In this document: in pieces, positions 14,927 to 23,029 of the stretch | How positions within the stretch are numbered: the first letter of the stretch is position 1 | Layout of the letters: each line of letters starts with the position of its first letter | DNA from: Flavobacteriales bacterium | GTDB taxonomy: Bacteria > Bacteroidota > Bacteroidia > Flavobacteriales_E > Vicingaceae | Direction of reading: 5' to 3' | Assembly (NCBI GenBank): GCA_020435335.1 | Contig: JAGQZT010000044.1 | Coordinates: 1-37,473, forward strand | DNA: 37,473 bases | The notes under the pieces: model-generated | The model's input: only the letters and a program-made list of their open reading frames with translations | Database searches by the model: none | What the model was told of the DNA's origin: nothing | Translations under genes and position numbers: made by a program

Positions 14927-14997
14927 GCTGATTTTAAGGAAGTTAAAAAGAGTATAACGCTCTATTTTTTTTTCAACAAGGTAACCTTAAAATCTGC
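14927..14997 (+). promoter_or_regulatory. Structured leader upstream of dnaA
   Basis: GCTGATTTTAAGG (14927-14939) pairs with CCTTAAAATCTGC (14985-14997) with one mismatch. Between them lies a smaller hairpin, AAAAAGAG-TATAACG-CTCT, followed by A and a T9 run, which looks like an intrinsic terminator. The two foldings could compete, as in an attenuator. No DnaA box (TTATNCACA) was found in 14838-15052, so this is not evidently an origin. Confidence 0.4.
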
Positions 14998-15052
14998 TGT
15001 TAATTTTTGAAAAAAATTATTTTTTTTTAACACTTAAAACGAACTTTTACAG

Positions 15053-16486
15053 ATGCAGAAGGACTTTAATTTAGTTTGGGATAATTGTCTTCAGGTGATT
15101 AAAGACAACGTTAGTTTACAAAGCTACAAAACCTGGTTTGAGCCAATTAAACCCATTAAACTGAAAAACAACGTCCTTACCATCCAGGTTCCGAGTCAGT
15201 TTTTCTACGAATGGCTAGAAGAACATTACGTAAGTATCCTCAAGAAAACCATCAAAAAAGAATTGGGTCCAGAAGGTCGCCTCGAGTACAGTATTGTCAT
15301 GGAGAGCAACCAAAGCACCACCAAACCATACACCGTTAAGATTCCGGCGACCAACAGACAAGCCTTAAAAAACAAGCCTGTTAACATGCCGATTGATTTA
15401 AATCAGGACAAATCGATCCGTAATCCGTTTATTATTCCCGGGTTAAAAAAGATCAATGTGGATTCTCAACTGAACCCGAATTACTCCTTCAGTAATTTCG
15501 TTGAAGGCGACTGTAACCGTTTGGCCCGATCTGCGGGTTTTGCCGTAGCCAAAAATCCGGGCGGAACTGCTTTTAACCCGCTACTGATCTACGGTGGTGT
15601 CGGTTTAGGAAAAACACACCTGGCACACGCCATCGGTATCGACGTGAAAAACCGCTTCCCGAATAAGACCGTACTTTATGTTTCTTCCGAGAAGTTCACA
15701 CACCAATTCATCGATGCCGTAAGAAACAACGAACAAAACGATTTCATCCACTTCTATCAAATGATCGATGTGCTGATCATAGACGACGTTCAATTCTTTG
15801 GTGGAAAACCGAAGACTCAGGATGTTTTCTTCCATATTTTCAACCACTTACACCAATCCGGCAAACAAATCATCCTAACGGCAGATAAACCGCCTGTAGA
15901 GATCGTTGGCATGGAACAACGCCTGCTTTCCCGTTTCAAATGGGGATTAGCCGCCGACCTGCAAGCCCCGGACCTGGAAACCAGAATCGCAATTCTGGAA
16001 AAGAAAATGTACCAGGAAGGCCTCGAATTACCGAAAGACGTGGTAGAATACATCGGATACAGCATCACCACCAACATCAGAGAACTGGAAGGTGCCCTGA
16101 TCTCCATCTTAGCTCAGGCGTCATTAAACAAAAAAGCAGTAAACCTTGACCTTGCCCGCCAGATGGTGGATAAGTTCGTGAAGAATACCGCCAAAGAAGT
16201 TTCCATCGATTACATCCAGAAAGTGGTTTGCGATTATTTCGACATGCCTATTGACACCCTGAAATCCAAGACCAGAAAACGTGAAGTGGTTCAGGCCCGT
16301 CAGATTGCCATGTATTTCTCGAAACAAATGACTAAATCAAGCCTGGCCACCATCGGTATGCATTGCGGAGGAAAAGACCACGCAACTGTACTTCACGCTT
16401 GTAAAACGGTAAACAACCTCATGGAAACGGACAAACGATTCCGAGGTTATATTGACGACCTGAAGAAAAAAATTAGTTTACAATAA
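15053..16486 (+). CDS. dnaA: Chromosomal replication initiator DnaA
   Basis: Initiates replication by binding DnaA boxes at oriC. All domains are visible in 477 residues: N-terminal domain I (about 1-85, NLVWDNCLQVIKDNVS and KTWFEPI), a linker with NPNYSFSNFVEGDCNRLA (near 141-158) opening domain III, Walker A GGVGLGKTHL (181-190), Walker B LIIDDVQFF (241-249), sensor/arginine-finger region RLLSRFKWGL (290-299), and DNA-binding domain IV with CGGKDHATVLHACKTV (438-453), where the usual GRDH is GKDH. The leader of 215 bases is AT-rich and structured. A terminator follows. Confidence 0.98.
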   Translation: MQKDFNLVWDNCLQVIKDNVSLQSYKTWFEPIKPIKLKNNVLTIQVPSQFFYEWLEEHYVSILKKTIKKELGPEGRLEYSIVMESNQSTTKPYTVKIPATNRQALKNKPVNMPIDLNQDKSIRNPFIIPGLKKINVDSQLNPNYSFSNFVEGDCNRLARSAGFAVAKNPGGTAFNPLLIYGGVGLGKTHLAHAIGIDVKNRFPNKTVLYVSSEKFTHQFIDAVRNNEQNDFIHFYQMIDVLIIDDVQFFGGKPKTQDVFFHIFNHLHQSGKQIILTADKPPVEIVGMEQRLLSRFKWGLAADLQAPDLETRIAILEKKMYQEGLELPKDVVEYIGYSITTNIRELEGALISILAQASLNKKAVNLDLARQMVDKFVKNTAKEVSIDYIQKVVCDYFDMPIDTLKSKTRKREVVQARQIAMYFSKQMTKSSLATIGMHCGGKDHATVLHACKTVNNLMETDKRFRGYIDDLKKKISLQ

Positions 16487-16513
16487 TTCTTTGCAATTTC
16501 ATTGCACTAACTA

Positions 16514-16552
16514 AACAGGAATCATTGATTACATTTGATTCCTGTTTTTATT
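16514..16552 (+). terminator. Intrinsic terminator of dnaA
   Basis: AACAGGAATCA (16514-16524) and TGATTCCTGTT (16536-16546) form an 11-bp stem with an 11-base loop, followed by TTTATTTTA. It stands between the dnaA stop and the next start at 16555, so the following genes need their own promoter or readthrough. Confidence 0.8.
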
Positions 16553-16554
16553 TT

Positions 16555-16692
16555 ATGAGCTTTTTAAACAAGAAAAAAGAAACCCCGTTTCACTACAAAC
16601 CGATTAACCGTAAAGGACAGAGCTTAATCGGTTATTCCCTGGTGGCTATCATTATCCTGACGATCATTTATATTTTAAGTTTTTACCTATGA
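16555..16692 (+). CDS. 45-residue single-span membrane protein
   Basis: An ATG at 16555 opens 45 codons. Residues 1-22 are basic and polar (SFLNKKKETPFHYKPINRK), and residues 25-45 form one hydrophobic helix (LIGYSLVAIIILTIIYILSF). This gives an N-in membrane protein by the positive-inside rule. The stop codon overlaps the ATG of the next gene as ATGA (16689-16692), which strongly supports real translation and coupling with the LMW phosphatase. No family is known to me. It lies directly after the dnaA terminator. Confidence 0.65.
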   Translation: MSFLNKKKETPFHYKPINRKGQSLIGYSLVAIIILTIIYILSFYL

Positions 16693-17144
16693 CAAAAGTG
16701 TTATTCGTATGCCTTGGCAACATCTGCCGATCAGCCATGGCTGAAGGCCTGCTCCGGCATAAAGCCGATCAGCTCGGACTTGATCTGGAGATCGATTCGG
16801 CGGGAACCTCCTCCTACCACATCGGTGAAGCTCCCGACAAACGCATGCAGCAAAAAGCCCTCGAACATGGTATCGACATCGGCAGGCAACGGGCCAGGCA
16901 ATTCCAGGTCGCTGATTTTGACGCTTTCGACTACATCTTTGCCATGGACACCTCCAATAAAACCAACATCCTCCAACTGGCCCGATCGGCAGATGATGCC
17001 CGTAAAGTGGATCTTTTTCTCAATCAAAGTCACCCCAACCTGAACCGGAGCGTTCCCGATCCCTATTACGGCGGAGAAGCTGGTTTTGAAGAAGTTTACC
17101 AACTCCTGCATGAAGCCTGTGATCATTTTATCGAGCAATTATGA
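16689..17144 (+). CDS. Low-molecular-weight protein-tyrosine phosphatase
   Basis: A 151-residue cysteine phosphatase with the P-loop C8-LGNIC-R14-S at the N-terminus and the general-acid loop VPDPYYGG near residue 121. It dephosphorylates phosphotyrosine proteins in the cytosol; in bacteria these enzymes commonly oppose tyrosine kinases of exopolysaccharide synthesis, but no such kinase is in this window. It is distinct from ArsC of the ars operon, which lacks the DPYY acid loop and has extra Cys. It is coupled at both ends by ATGA overlaps, with the 45-residue membrane protein upstream and the RsmI-like gene downstream. Confidence 0.94.
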   Translation: MTKVLFVCLGNICRSAMAEGLLRHKADQLGLDLEIDSAGTSSYHIGEAPDKRMQQKALEHGIDIGRQRARQFQVADFDAFDYIFAMDTSNKTNILQLARSADDARKVDLFLNQSHPNLNRSVPDPYYGGEAGFEEVYQLLHEACDHFIEQL

Positions 17145-17845
17145 CCTCCGGAAAATTATACCTCTTACCCGTTACGCTGGGTGAAACCGAAATCAATCAG
17201 GTGATTCCGGCCTATAACCTGGAAATAATCCATGAAATTGATGTCTATATCGTTGAAAACATCAAATCTGCCCGGAGATTCCTAAAAAAAGCTGGCATTC
17301 AAAAAGCCATTGATGAGCTCACCTTCCTCGAACTGAATAAAAGAACGGATGATTATGAGTTGTACAGCTACCTGAAACCGCTTCAGGAAGGTAAAAACGT
17401 GGGCATTTTGTCAGAAGCTGGTTGCCCCGGTGTTGCCGATCCTGGAGCAGACATGGTTGATCTGGCGCAGCAAAAGGGAATTACCGTTGTTCCGCTCGTC
17501 GGGCCATCTTCCATACTCCTGGCATTAATGGCAAGCGGCATGAACGGCCAAAGCTTTACGTTTCATGGCTACCTCCCGAAAGACCAGAAAGACCGGATCC
17601 GCAAACTCAAGGAACTGGAACAGGCTGTTCGTTCAAAAAAACAAACCCAACTTTTTATAGAAACTCCGTTTCGAAATAATCACCTGTTTCAGGATATGCT
17701 CCAACACTGCAGCCCGAATACCAAACTGTGCGTGGCTGTTGACATTACGCTTTCTACGGAAATGATTCAAACCAAAACGATTGACGCCTGGAAAAAGGTG
17801 AAGATGGACCTGCATAAGCGGCCCTGCCTTTTTATTATCGGTTAG
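17141..17845 (+). CDS. RsmI-like SAM-dependent methyltransferase (tetrapyrrole methylase fold)
   Basis: A 234-residue protein of the tetrapyrrole-methylase superfamily, closest in pattern to RsmI (2'-O-methyltransferase of 16S rRNA C1402). The characteristic SEAGCPGVADPGADMVDLA and VVPLVGPSSILLALMASGMNGQSFTFHGYLP match RsmI SDAGTP..SDPG and GPSA blocks. It is shorter than RsmI proper (about 280 residues) because the C-terminal helical domain is missing, and the N-terminus is less conserved, so it may be a paralogue with another substrate. Translationally coupled to the phosphatase (ATGA). The 3' end overlaps the next gene on the opposite strand by four bases. Confidence 0.85.
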   Translation: MTSGKLYLLPVTLGETEINQVIPAYNLEIIHEIDVYIVENIKSARRFLKKAGIQKAIDELTFLELNKRTDDYELYSYLKPLQEGKNVGILSEAGCPGVADPGADMVDLAQQKGITVVPLVGPSSILLALMASGMNGQSFTFHGYLPKDQKDRIRKLKELEQAVRSKKQTQLFIETPFRNNHLFQDMLQHCSPNTKLCVAVDITLSTEMIQTKTIDAWKKVKMDLHKRPCLFIIG

Positions 17846-18276
17846 TCTTTCTTGGAATTTTTCTTGGCGTCTTTGGCGTACTTCACATCGAAATTGAATG
17901 CTCCTTCATTCTTTTTGTATTCGATCAGAGCAGATGGAAAATCATCTTCTTCATCGCCGTGGCGGGCTTTTACCAGTTCCATCATGAATTGGAAGGGTTC
18001 CGCACCCTTATCGCCTTCAAAGGTTGAAATCGCAATGCGCTTGGTCTCAAATCCTTCTTTTACTAATTCCAGGGTGTAATATTTTTCCAACTGGAGATCG
18101 TACTCGAATTTCTTGGACCAGTTTTGAGAGGAAACTCGCTCATTGGCACAGTATAAATTGACGGTAACGTCTTTAATTCCTTTTTCTTCTTCATCAACTA
18201 AATATCCCATGAAACTAACCTGGGAAAATGCAGCAATCGAGGAAAAAACGAATAATACGGATAATATCGTTCTCAT
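17842..18276 (-). CDS. Secreted protein with carboxypeptidase-regulatory-like beta domain
   Basis: A 144-residue protein with a Sec signal peptide (MRTILSVLFVFSSIAAFSQ). The mature part VSFMGYLVDEEEKGIKDVTVNLY... YTLELVKEGFETKRIAIST is the pattern of a transthyretin-like beta-sandwich such as the carboxypeptidase-D regulatory domain found at the front of TonB-dependent receptors, but here it stands alone. The C-terminus is highly charged (ARHGDEEDDF and a Lys-rich end). Probably periplasmic or surface; the partner is unknown. No operon partner on its strand, since nqrF ends far away in a separate transcript. Confidence 0.75.
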   Translation of the reverse strand: MRTILSVLFVFSSIAAFSQVSFMGYLVDEEEKGIKDVTVNLYCANERVSSQNWSKKFEYDLQLEKYYTLELVKEGFETKRIAISTFEGDKGAEPFQFMMELVKARHGDEEDDFPSALIEYKKNEGAFNFDVKYAKDAKKNSKKD

Positions 18277-18332
18277 AGCTTTTAGTTTAGTCTGCTGCTT
18301 ATACGCAATTAATCATCAAAGGTTACACATTA

Positions 18333-18361
18333 CAAAAAAAAGCCCTGGCAAATGCCAGGGC
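18333..18361 (-). terminator. Terminator of the nqr operon
   Basis: On the minus strand GCCCTGGCA, a two-base loop and TGCCAGGGC form a 9-bp GC-rich stem followed by T8, 10 bases after the nqrF stop. This is the strongest terminator in the window. Confidence 0.9.
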
Positions 18362-18370
18362 CTCTTGTTT

Positions 18371-19672
18371 TTATCCTCCGAAGTCATCGAATCGGATGTT
18401 CTCATCCGGGATTCCGAAATCTTCTCCCATCTTCTGAACAGCTTTGTTCATCAATGGCGGACCACAGAAATACAATTCAATTTCTTCCGGTTCGTCGTGT
18501 TTGCTCAGGTACTGGTCGATCACCACCTGGTGAATGAATCCGACAAATCCATCGCCTTCACGATCATGAATATCTTTCATTTCTTTCCAGTTATCTTCCG
18601 GCAGGGGCTCTGAAAGGGCCATGAAGAAACGGAAATTCGGGAAGTCTTTTTCCAAATCACGGAAATAGTGAATGTAGAATAACTCACCTCTGGATCGTCC
18701 ACCGTACCAGTAAGTTACTTTCCGGCCTGTTTTCAAGGTCTTGAACAATTCATACAGGTGAGAACGCATCGGAGCCATACCTGCTCCACCTCCAACATAC
18801 ATCATTTCGGCATCGGACTCATTGATGAAGAATTCACCGTAAGGCCCTGAAATAATCGCTTTATCACCTACTTTCAGGTTAAAAATGTATGAAGATGCGA
18901 TACCAGGATTAACATCCATCCAGTTGTTTTTTGCACGATCCCATGGCGGAGTAGCCACACGAACATTCAACATCACTCTTCTTCCTTCTGCAGGGTAAGA
19001 AGCCATGGAGTAAGCACGAACAACTTCTTCGTCGTTCTTCATCACCAATGGCCATAAGTTGAACTTATCCCACTCTGCTCTAAACTTATCCGGTTGTCCC
19101 GGGTGATCTTGCGGATGTGCTTCGATGTCCATATCAGCATATTTCACCGTACATGGTGGAATCTTGATCTGAATGTAACCACCGGCTTTGTAATCCATAT
19201 CTTCCGGGATTTCTACAATAAACTCTTTAATGAAGGTCGCCACGTTGTAATTCGAAACAACGGTCGCTTCCCATTCTTTGATCCCCAGCACTTCTTCTTC
19301 AATATGGATTTCCATATCTTCTTTCACCTTCACCTGACAACCTAAACGCCAATTATCGGCAATCTGTTTTCTACTAAAGTTCGGCGCTTCAGTGGGTAAA
19401 ATACTTCCTCCTCCCTTGTGCACCTGACAGGTACACTGGATACAGGTTCCTCCTCCACCACAAGCGGAAGGCAAAAAGATACCGGCATCACCCAGCGTTG
19501 ATAGCAAGGTTCCTCCTCCATCTACTTCAATAACACGTTCTCCGTGGTTGATGTCGATCTTAATCTTTCCTGATGGCATTAACTTCGCTTTGGCAAACAA
19601 CAGCACAGAAGTCAAAGCCAGCACAACGGCCAGGAAAACGATTATTGTGATAATGATTACACTAATGTCCAT
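18371..19672 (-). CDS. nqrF: Na+-translocating NADH:quinone reductase subunit F
   Basis: The NADH-oxidising entry subunit, with one N-terminal membrane helix (ISVIIITIIVFLAVVLALTSVLLF), a 2Fe-2S ferredoxin domain with C71, C77, C80 and C112, then an FAD domain (RAYSMASYP, FAD-binding) and an NADH domain (MMYVGGGAGMAPMRSHL, CGPPLMNKAV) ending DDFGG. All cofactor motifs are intact. At 433 residues it is slightly longer than the Vibrio protein. Last gene of nqrABCDEF, 21 bases after nqrE, and followed by a strong terminator. Confidence 0.97.
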   Translation of the reverse strand: MDISVIIITIIVFLAVVLALTSVLLFAKAKLMPSGKIKIDINHGERVIEVDGGGTLLSTLGDAGIFLPSACGGGGTCIQCTCQVHKGGGSILPTEAPNFSRKQIADNWRLGCQVKVKEDMEIHIEEEVLGIKEWEATVVSNYNVATFIKEFIVEIPEDMDYKAGGYIQIKIPPCTVKYADMDIEAHPQDHPGQPDKFRAEWDKFNLWPLVMKNDEEVVRAYSMASYPAEGRRVMLNVRVATPPWDRAKNNWMDVNPGIASSYIFNLKVGDKAIISGPYGEFFINESDAEMMYVGGGAGMAPMRSHLYELFKTLKTGRKVTYWYGGRSRGELFYIHYFRDLEKDFPNFRFFMALSEPLPEDNWKEMKDIHDREGDGFVGFIHQVVIDQYLSKHDEPEEIELYFCGPPLMNKAVQKMGEDFGIPDENIRFDDFGG

Positions 19673-19693
19673 AGTATCTATCTTAAATAATTA

Positions 19694-20308
19694 TTAAAGT
19701 TCAAATCCTAAAAATCCTAAGAAGGCCAATCCCATTAATCCGGTCAGGATAAAAGCCATACCTACTCCTTTTAGCGGTGCAGGAACATGAGAATACTTAA
19801 TTTTCTCACGAATGGCAGCAATCAGAACAATGGCGATAAACCATCCGAATCCTGATCCTAATCCGTAAACCGTTGCCTGTCCTACGTTAGCAAATTGTTT
19901 TTGCTGCATGAATAATGCTCCACCCAAGATTGCACAGTTTACAGCGATCAACGGCAAGAAGATCCCTAAGGCTCCATATAAAGCCGGAGAGAATTTCTCA
20001 ACCAGCATTTCTACCAGCTGTACGATCGATGCAATTACGGCGATGAACATGATGAAACTCAGGAAGCTTAAATCCATGGTCGCATACTCTTCGCCCATCC
20101 AGCTCAATGCTCCTTCTTTCAGCACAAAAGTTTCCAGCAGGTAGTTGATCGGAATAGTCACCAACAAGACGAAGATTACGGCAGATCCCAATCCCACGGC
20201 TGTTTTTACTGTTTTAGAAACGGCTAAGTATGAACACATTCCAAAGAAGAATGTGAAGATCATGTTGTCAATAAAGGCGCTTCTGATGAATATATTTATG
20301 TACTCCAT
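19694..20308 (-). CDS. nqrE: Na+-translocating NADH:quinone reductase subunit E
   Basis: An integral membrane subunit of 204 residues with about six helices. It belongs to the NqrD/NqrE family, recognised by the pseudo-symmetric GMCSYLAVSKTVKTAVGLG (with the Cys that ligates the shared 2Fe-2S cluster with NqrD) and NCAILGGALFM in the second half-repeat. It forms part of the ion-conducting and electron-relay core. Eleven bases separate it from nqrD. Confidence 0.96.
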   Translation of the reverse strand: MEYINIFIRSAFIDNMIFTFFFGMCSYLAVSKTVKTAVGLGSAVIFVLLVTIPINYLLETFVLKEGALSWMGEEYATMDLSFLSFIMFIAVIASIVQLVEMLVEKFSPALYGALGIFLPLIAVNCAILGGALFMQQKQFANVGQATVYGLGSGFGWFIAIVLIAAIREKIKYSHVPAPLKGVGMAFILTGLMGLAFLGFLGFEL

Positions 20309-20319
20309 ATCTCTGTTTA

Positions 20320-20988
20320 TTAAGCTTCAATTAATTCTGGATTTCTGAATTTCTGTACCCAAATGTAGATGGCTACGATGATCAATGATGATGGTGGCAA
20401 CAAGAACAATCCGTTATCCATGTAACCGGCCGTATACATGGCCTCAGGAATGATGGTCAGTTTACCGATTCCCGGGAAAGTTAATGTTCCTGATCCCAAC
20501 AATTCTTTAAAGAAAGCAACGATCACCAATACCAATCCATATCCTAATCCGTTTCCGATACCATCGAGGATTGATGGCCAGGGCTTGTTACCTAAAGCAA
20601 ATGCTTCCAGACGCCCCATGATGATACAGTTCGTAATGATCAATCCCACGAATACAGATAACTGCTTCGACACGTCGTACACGAAGGCTTTCAACACCTG
20701 GTCTACCACAATTACCAACGAGGCCACAACCACCAGCTGTACGATGATCCGGATTCGGCCCGGAATCAGGTTACGCATCATGGAAATAAGCATGTTTCCG
20801 AAGAACAATACGAAGGTTACCGCGATAGACATCACAATGGCATTGTCCATCTGCACGGTTACCGCTAAGGCAGAACAAATTCCCAATACCTGGATGGTTA
20901 CCGGGTTGATCTTGTTTAACGGATCCGTAATTAGTTTCTTATTCTTCTTGGAGAATAAGGGTTCCGATTTTTTAACTTCTTCACTCAT
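20320..20988 (-). CDS. nqrD: Na+-translocating NADH:quinone reductase subunit D
   Basis: A 222-residue membrane subunit, paralogous to NqrE. The half-repeats carry IQVLGICSALAVTVQMDNAIVMS and LIITNCIIMGRLEAFALGNKPW, whose Cys residues face NqrE's to hold the membrane iron-sulfur cluster. The N-terminus is polar (KKSEPLFSKKNKKLITDPLNK), then six helices. Twenty bases separate it from nqrC. Confidence 0.96.
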   Translation of the reverse strand: MSEEVKKSEPLFSKKNKKLITDPLNKINPVTIQVLGICSALAVTVQMDNAIVMSIAVTFVLFFGNMLISMMRNLIPGRIRIIVQLVVVASLVIVVDQVLKAFVYDVSKQLSVFVGLIITNCIIMGRLEAFALGNKPWPSILDGIGNGLGYGLVLVIVAFFKELLGSGTLTFPGIGKLTIIPEAMYTAGYMDNGLFLLPPSSLIIVAIYIWVQKFRNPELIEA

Positions 20989-21008
20989 AGTATACAGTTA
21001 TATGATGA

Positions 21009-21824
21009 TTACAATCCTTTATTGGTACTAAAGAAATTATAATACACAGCTAAATTTCTTGTTAACATTTCATCTACACCTACTCCGGTAAACGTAGCTC
21101 CACTGATTCCATCTACCTGATGGCTATTCAGCTCGTTTCCTGGCTTCAACACTTTGATCGGGGCATAAGCTCCGCCCTCTTCGATGGTTTTGCCTTTAAA
21201 TTGAACCTGAAACCATTCCTCGGCAATTTTAGACCCTAAACCTGGTGTCTCTCCTTTGTGATCGAACACGGATCCTGAAACGGTGATCGCATCCTCACTC
21301 AAACCGATGTATCCCCAGATATCATCCCAAAGTCCTTTACCACTGGCTGAAACCACGTAATATTTCTTTCCATTGTTCTCACAAACGAAAACCGGAAAAT
21401 GAATGTTCGGTGAAGCGGCCATCTCAGCATCAATCTTCGCATCGTCGCCTTTGTACTGGCTCATGATCGGCTTCACATACATGGAATATTCTTTTCTCAG
21501 GTCAATGTTAAAGGCATCGAGTTTATCCTGCGGATCAATCGCTTCATCAGCCGATTTATCACTCAATATCTCACCTTTATAATTGATCGTGATTCTGCGT
21601 TTCACGTAATCGTTGAATACTTTACCTGCATCATCACGTGCAATGCCGTTGGTCTCATCGATGCCGATGGCCTGAAGGATGTTTTGCATCTTTTCATTGG
21701 TGATGTTCGCTTTTTGCTGGGGCTTCAGGCTCATGGAAATGAAAGCCAGGAAACCACCCACAATCACTACCATAACCGTAGCAAACACGACGGTATATAC
21801 GTTACTATCTCTATTAATAGCCAT
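21009..21824 (-). CDS. nqrC: Na+-translocating NADH:quinone reductase subunit C
   Basis: Periplasm-facing flavoprotein with one N-terminal membrane helix (about 10-32) and the flavinylation motif SGAT at 241-244, where T244 carries covalent FMN placed by ApbE. WDDIWGYIGL before it and GLGSKIAEEWF are family blocks. The 271-residue length is typical. No apbE is present in this window, so the flavin transferase must be elsewhere. Only two bases separate it from nqrB. Confidence 0.96.
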   Translation of the reverse strand: MAINRDSNVYTVVFATVMVVIVGGFLAFISMSLKPQQKANITNEKMQNILQAIGIDETNGIARDDAGKVFNDYVKRRITINYKGEILSDKSADEAIDPQDKLDAFNIDLRKEYSMYVKPIMSQYKGDDAKIDAEMAASPNIHFPVFVCENNGKKYYVVSASGKGLWDDIWGYIGLSEDAITVSGSVFDHKGETPGLGSKIAEEWFQVQFKGKTIEEGGAYAPIKVLKPGNELNSHQVDGISGATFTGVGVDEMLTRNLAVYYNFFSTNKGL

Positions 21825-21826
21825 AA

Positions 21827-23005
21827 TTATGCGGTTTTAACTCTTTTTAATCTCTTTTTAATATTGCCGTTTACCACCACGTGGTCGATCAGTGGTGCAC
21901 ACACGTTACCAATCAGGATCGCCAGCATGACTCCTTCCGGATATGCGGGATTCGCTACCCTGATCAATATCGCCAGAATACCGATTAAGATTCCGTAAAC
22001 GATTTTACCTTTCGACGTTTGAGCAGCCGTAACAGGATCAGTAGCCATAAACACGGCACCGAATGCAAATCCTCCCAACATCAGTTGATGTAAAGCAGGA
22101 ACTGCCAGGTAAGATCCCGGTTCTCCGACTTGATTAAAGATCCACCCCATCAGGAAACCTCCTACGAACATGGACAACATGATGCGTAAGCTTCCGATTC
22201 CGGATGCTACCAGCAATAAAGCTCCTAATCCAATCGCGATCACAGAAGTTTCTCCGATCGACCCGGGAATGAACCCGATAATGGAATCCATCAGGCTTGG
22301 AATCGCATCCACCCCGCCTTCTACAGCGTTACCAAGTGGTGTGGCTCCTGAGAATCCGTCAACCAACTGCTGACCGCTCTCCAGATTGGTATCAACCCAA
22401 ACCTGATTACCTGACATTTTAGTCGGATAAGCAAAGAATAAGAATGCTCTGGTTACCAAAGCCACATTCAGCACGTTCATTCCGGTTCCCCCGAACACCT
22501 CTTTTCCGACAACCACGGCAAAAATAGTTGCAACAGCCACCATCCACAACGGAATACCAACGGGCATGATCAAAGGGATCAACATCCCGGTTACCAGGAA
22601 TCCTTCGTGAATCGCATGTTTCTTCACGGTAGCGAATATAAATTCAACTCCCAAACCGGCTGCGTAAGACACAATAACCAACGGCAACACCTTCATGGCT
22701 CCGAACAGGAATTTATCCATGAACATATCGCAAACATGATTGGCACCTGATACCAAACCGGTTGCTAAAAAATGCTGGTGACCAACATTATACATCCCAA
22801 ACAGTAAACAAGGGATCAACGCCATCACCACTACGATCATGGTTCGTTTCAAATCCACACTGTCTCTGATATGCACGCCGTTCTTGTTGGTATGACCGGG
22901 CACAAAGAAAAAAGTATACGTACCATCCCAAATCGTATAAAGTAACGGGAATTTCCCGTCCTTTTTGGGCTTGGTTTTTTCCATAAGTCTTTGTAAAGCT
23001 TTCAT
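21827..23005 (-). CDS. nqrB: Na+-translocating NADH:quinone reductase subunit B
   Basis: A large membrane subunit of 392 residues with about ten helices, binding riboflavin and covalent FMN at T222 in GFSGATPLG (SGAT 219-222). KHAIHEGFLVTGMLIPLIMPVGIPLW and KEVFGGTGMNVLNVAL are NqrB/RnfD family signatures, and ATDPVTAAQTSKGK occurs in the C-terminal half. It forms the sodium and quinol side of the pump. Located between nqrA and nqrC. Confidence 0.97.
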   Translation of the reverse strand: MKALQRLMEKTKPKKDGKFPLLYTIWDGTYTFFFVPGHTNKNGVHIRDSVDLKRTMIVVVMALIPCLLFGMYNVGHQHFLATGLVSGANHVCDMFMDKFLFGAMKVLPLVIVSYAAGLGVEFIFATVKKHAIHEGFLVTGMLIPLIMPVGIPLWMVAVATIFAVVVGKEVFGGTGMNVLNVALVTRAFLFFAYPTKMSGNQVWVDTNLESGQQLVDGFSGATPLGNAVEGGVDAIPSLMDSIIGFIPGSIGETSVIAIGLGALLLVASGIGSLRIMLSMFVGGFLMGWIFNQVGEPGSYLAVPALHQLMLGGFAFGAVFMATDPVTAAQTSKGKIVYGILIGILAILIRVANPAYPEGVMLAILIGNVCAPLIDHVVVNGNIKKRLKRVKTA

Positions 23006-23029
23006 TTCTTCTATTCTATATTAAAAGCA

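Noticed and set aside
14838..15052. Possible oriC next to dnaA.
   Set aside because: AT-rich with inverted repeats, but no DnaA box matching TTATNCACA on either strand. Nothing else supports an origin.
15605..16327. Several ORFs of 67-96 residues on the minus strand of dnaA, plus one on the plus strand in another frame.
   Set aside because: Out-of-frame shadows of a confidently identified gene.
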